Shown piece after piece: positions 46,240 to 46,308 of a stretch of 46,308 nt of DNA. Under the pieces are notes generated by a model that saw nothing but the letters and a program-made list of their open reading frames with translations, searched no databases and was not told the DNA's origin. The stretch's first letter is position 1; every line of letters starts with the position of its first letter. Both the position numbers and the translations under genes were made by a program. Source of the stretch: an uncultured Gammaproteobacteria bacterium (GTDB taxonomy: Bacteria; Pseudomonadota; Gammaproteobacteria; Pseudomonadales; UBA5518); NCBI GenBank assembly GCA_903928015.1, contig CAIYPF010000041.1, positions 1 through 46,308 on the forward strand, written 5' to 3'.

Positions 46240-46256
46240 GTCGCACGCCTCGTTAT

Positions 46257-46284
46257 AGGATGCTGTGATTATATACAGCATCCT
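46257..46284 (-). promoter_or_regulatory. SOS box in a 28-bp extended palindrome
   Basis: The LexA site CTGT-N8-ACAG is at 46263-46278. The inverted repeat extends beyond the standard 16 bp: AGGATGCTGT (46257-46266) and ACAGCATCCT (46275-46284) are perfect 10-bp arms. It lies across the -10 of the lexA promoter. Confidence 0.85.
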
Positions 46285-46295
46285 CTGTGTCACAA
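46268..46295 (-). promoter_or_regulatory. lexA promoter
   Basis: On the minus strand TTGTGA (46290-46295) and a consensus TATAAT (46268-46273) are 16 bp apart. The -10 hexamer lies inside the SOS box, so bound LexA would block RNA polymerase. Confidence 0.7.
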
Positions 46296-46308
46296 GCCTG
46301 ATGACACA

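Overview
This is a GC-rich chromosomal stretch from a gammaproteobacterium. Gene content and order look like the Pseudomonadales/Cellvibrionales branch (marine Halieaceae or Spongiibacteraceae-like lineages would fit). The blocks tadA-mltF-purL, secD-secF, suhB/trmJ-iscR-iscS-ndk-rlmN-pilF-rodZ-ispG-hisS-yfgM-bamB-der and slt-usp-topA-lexA recall Pseudomonas, but several genes expected inside them are missing. The lineage is inferred from gene order and protein motifs only; no 16S rRNA or other marker is present.

Layout. 1-1047: 5' part of a DUF1214-type protein that runs off the left edge. 1.2-11 kb: housekeeping genes for tRNA editing (tadA), murein turnover (mltF), purine synthesis (purL), protein export (secD, secF) and suhB. 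11.1-23.1 kb: a long co-directional series, trmJ, iscR, iscS, ndk, rlmN, pilF/pilW, a short rodZ, ispG, hisS, yfgM, bamB, der and a truncated haemoglobin. The usual iscU-iscA-hscBA-fdx block between iscS and ndk is absent.

23.2-36.6 kb is an accessory catabolic region. The plus-strand set is a FadD19-like acyl-CoA synthetase, an EchA19-like enoyl-CoA hydratase, a nitroreductase and an enoyl-CoA isomerase-like crotonase. After a 430-bp gap filled with REP-like repeats comes a minus-strand set: an AraC/DJ-1 regulator, a thiolase and a KstD-like flavoprotein. Divergent from the regulator are a stand-alone 621-residue beta-ketoacyl synthase and a SRPBCC protein. Then follow a secreted S51 (cyanophycinase-like) peptidase, a YdjA-like nitroreductase and a dienoyl-CoA isomerase. 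Together these suggest degradation of a steroid- or isoprenoid-like acyl compound; the substrate cannot be read from the sequence.

36.8-46.3 kb: an ammonium transporter behind a good sigma-54 promoter and a structured leader, a small glutaredoxin-like protein, an EAL-HDOD protein with slt, a universal stress protein, a small membrane protein, topA, a small conserved protein and lexA with an SOS box.

The points most worth a second look are the collapsed isc locus, the mycobacterial-style FadD19/EchA19 gene pair beside KstD-like and thiolase genes, the lone ketosynthase with its AraC regulator and SRPBCC partner, the exact 32-bp-period REP array whose last copy supplies a stop codon, and the sigma-54 promoter plus leader hairpin of amtB.
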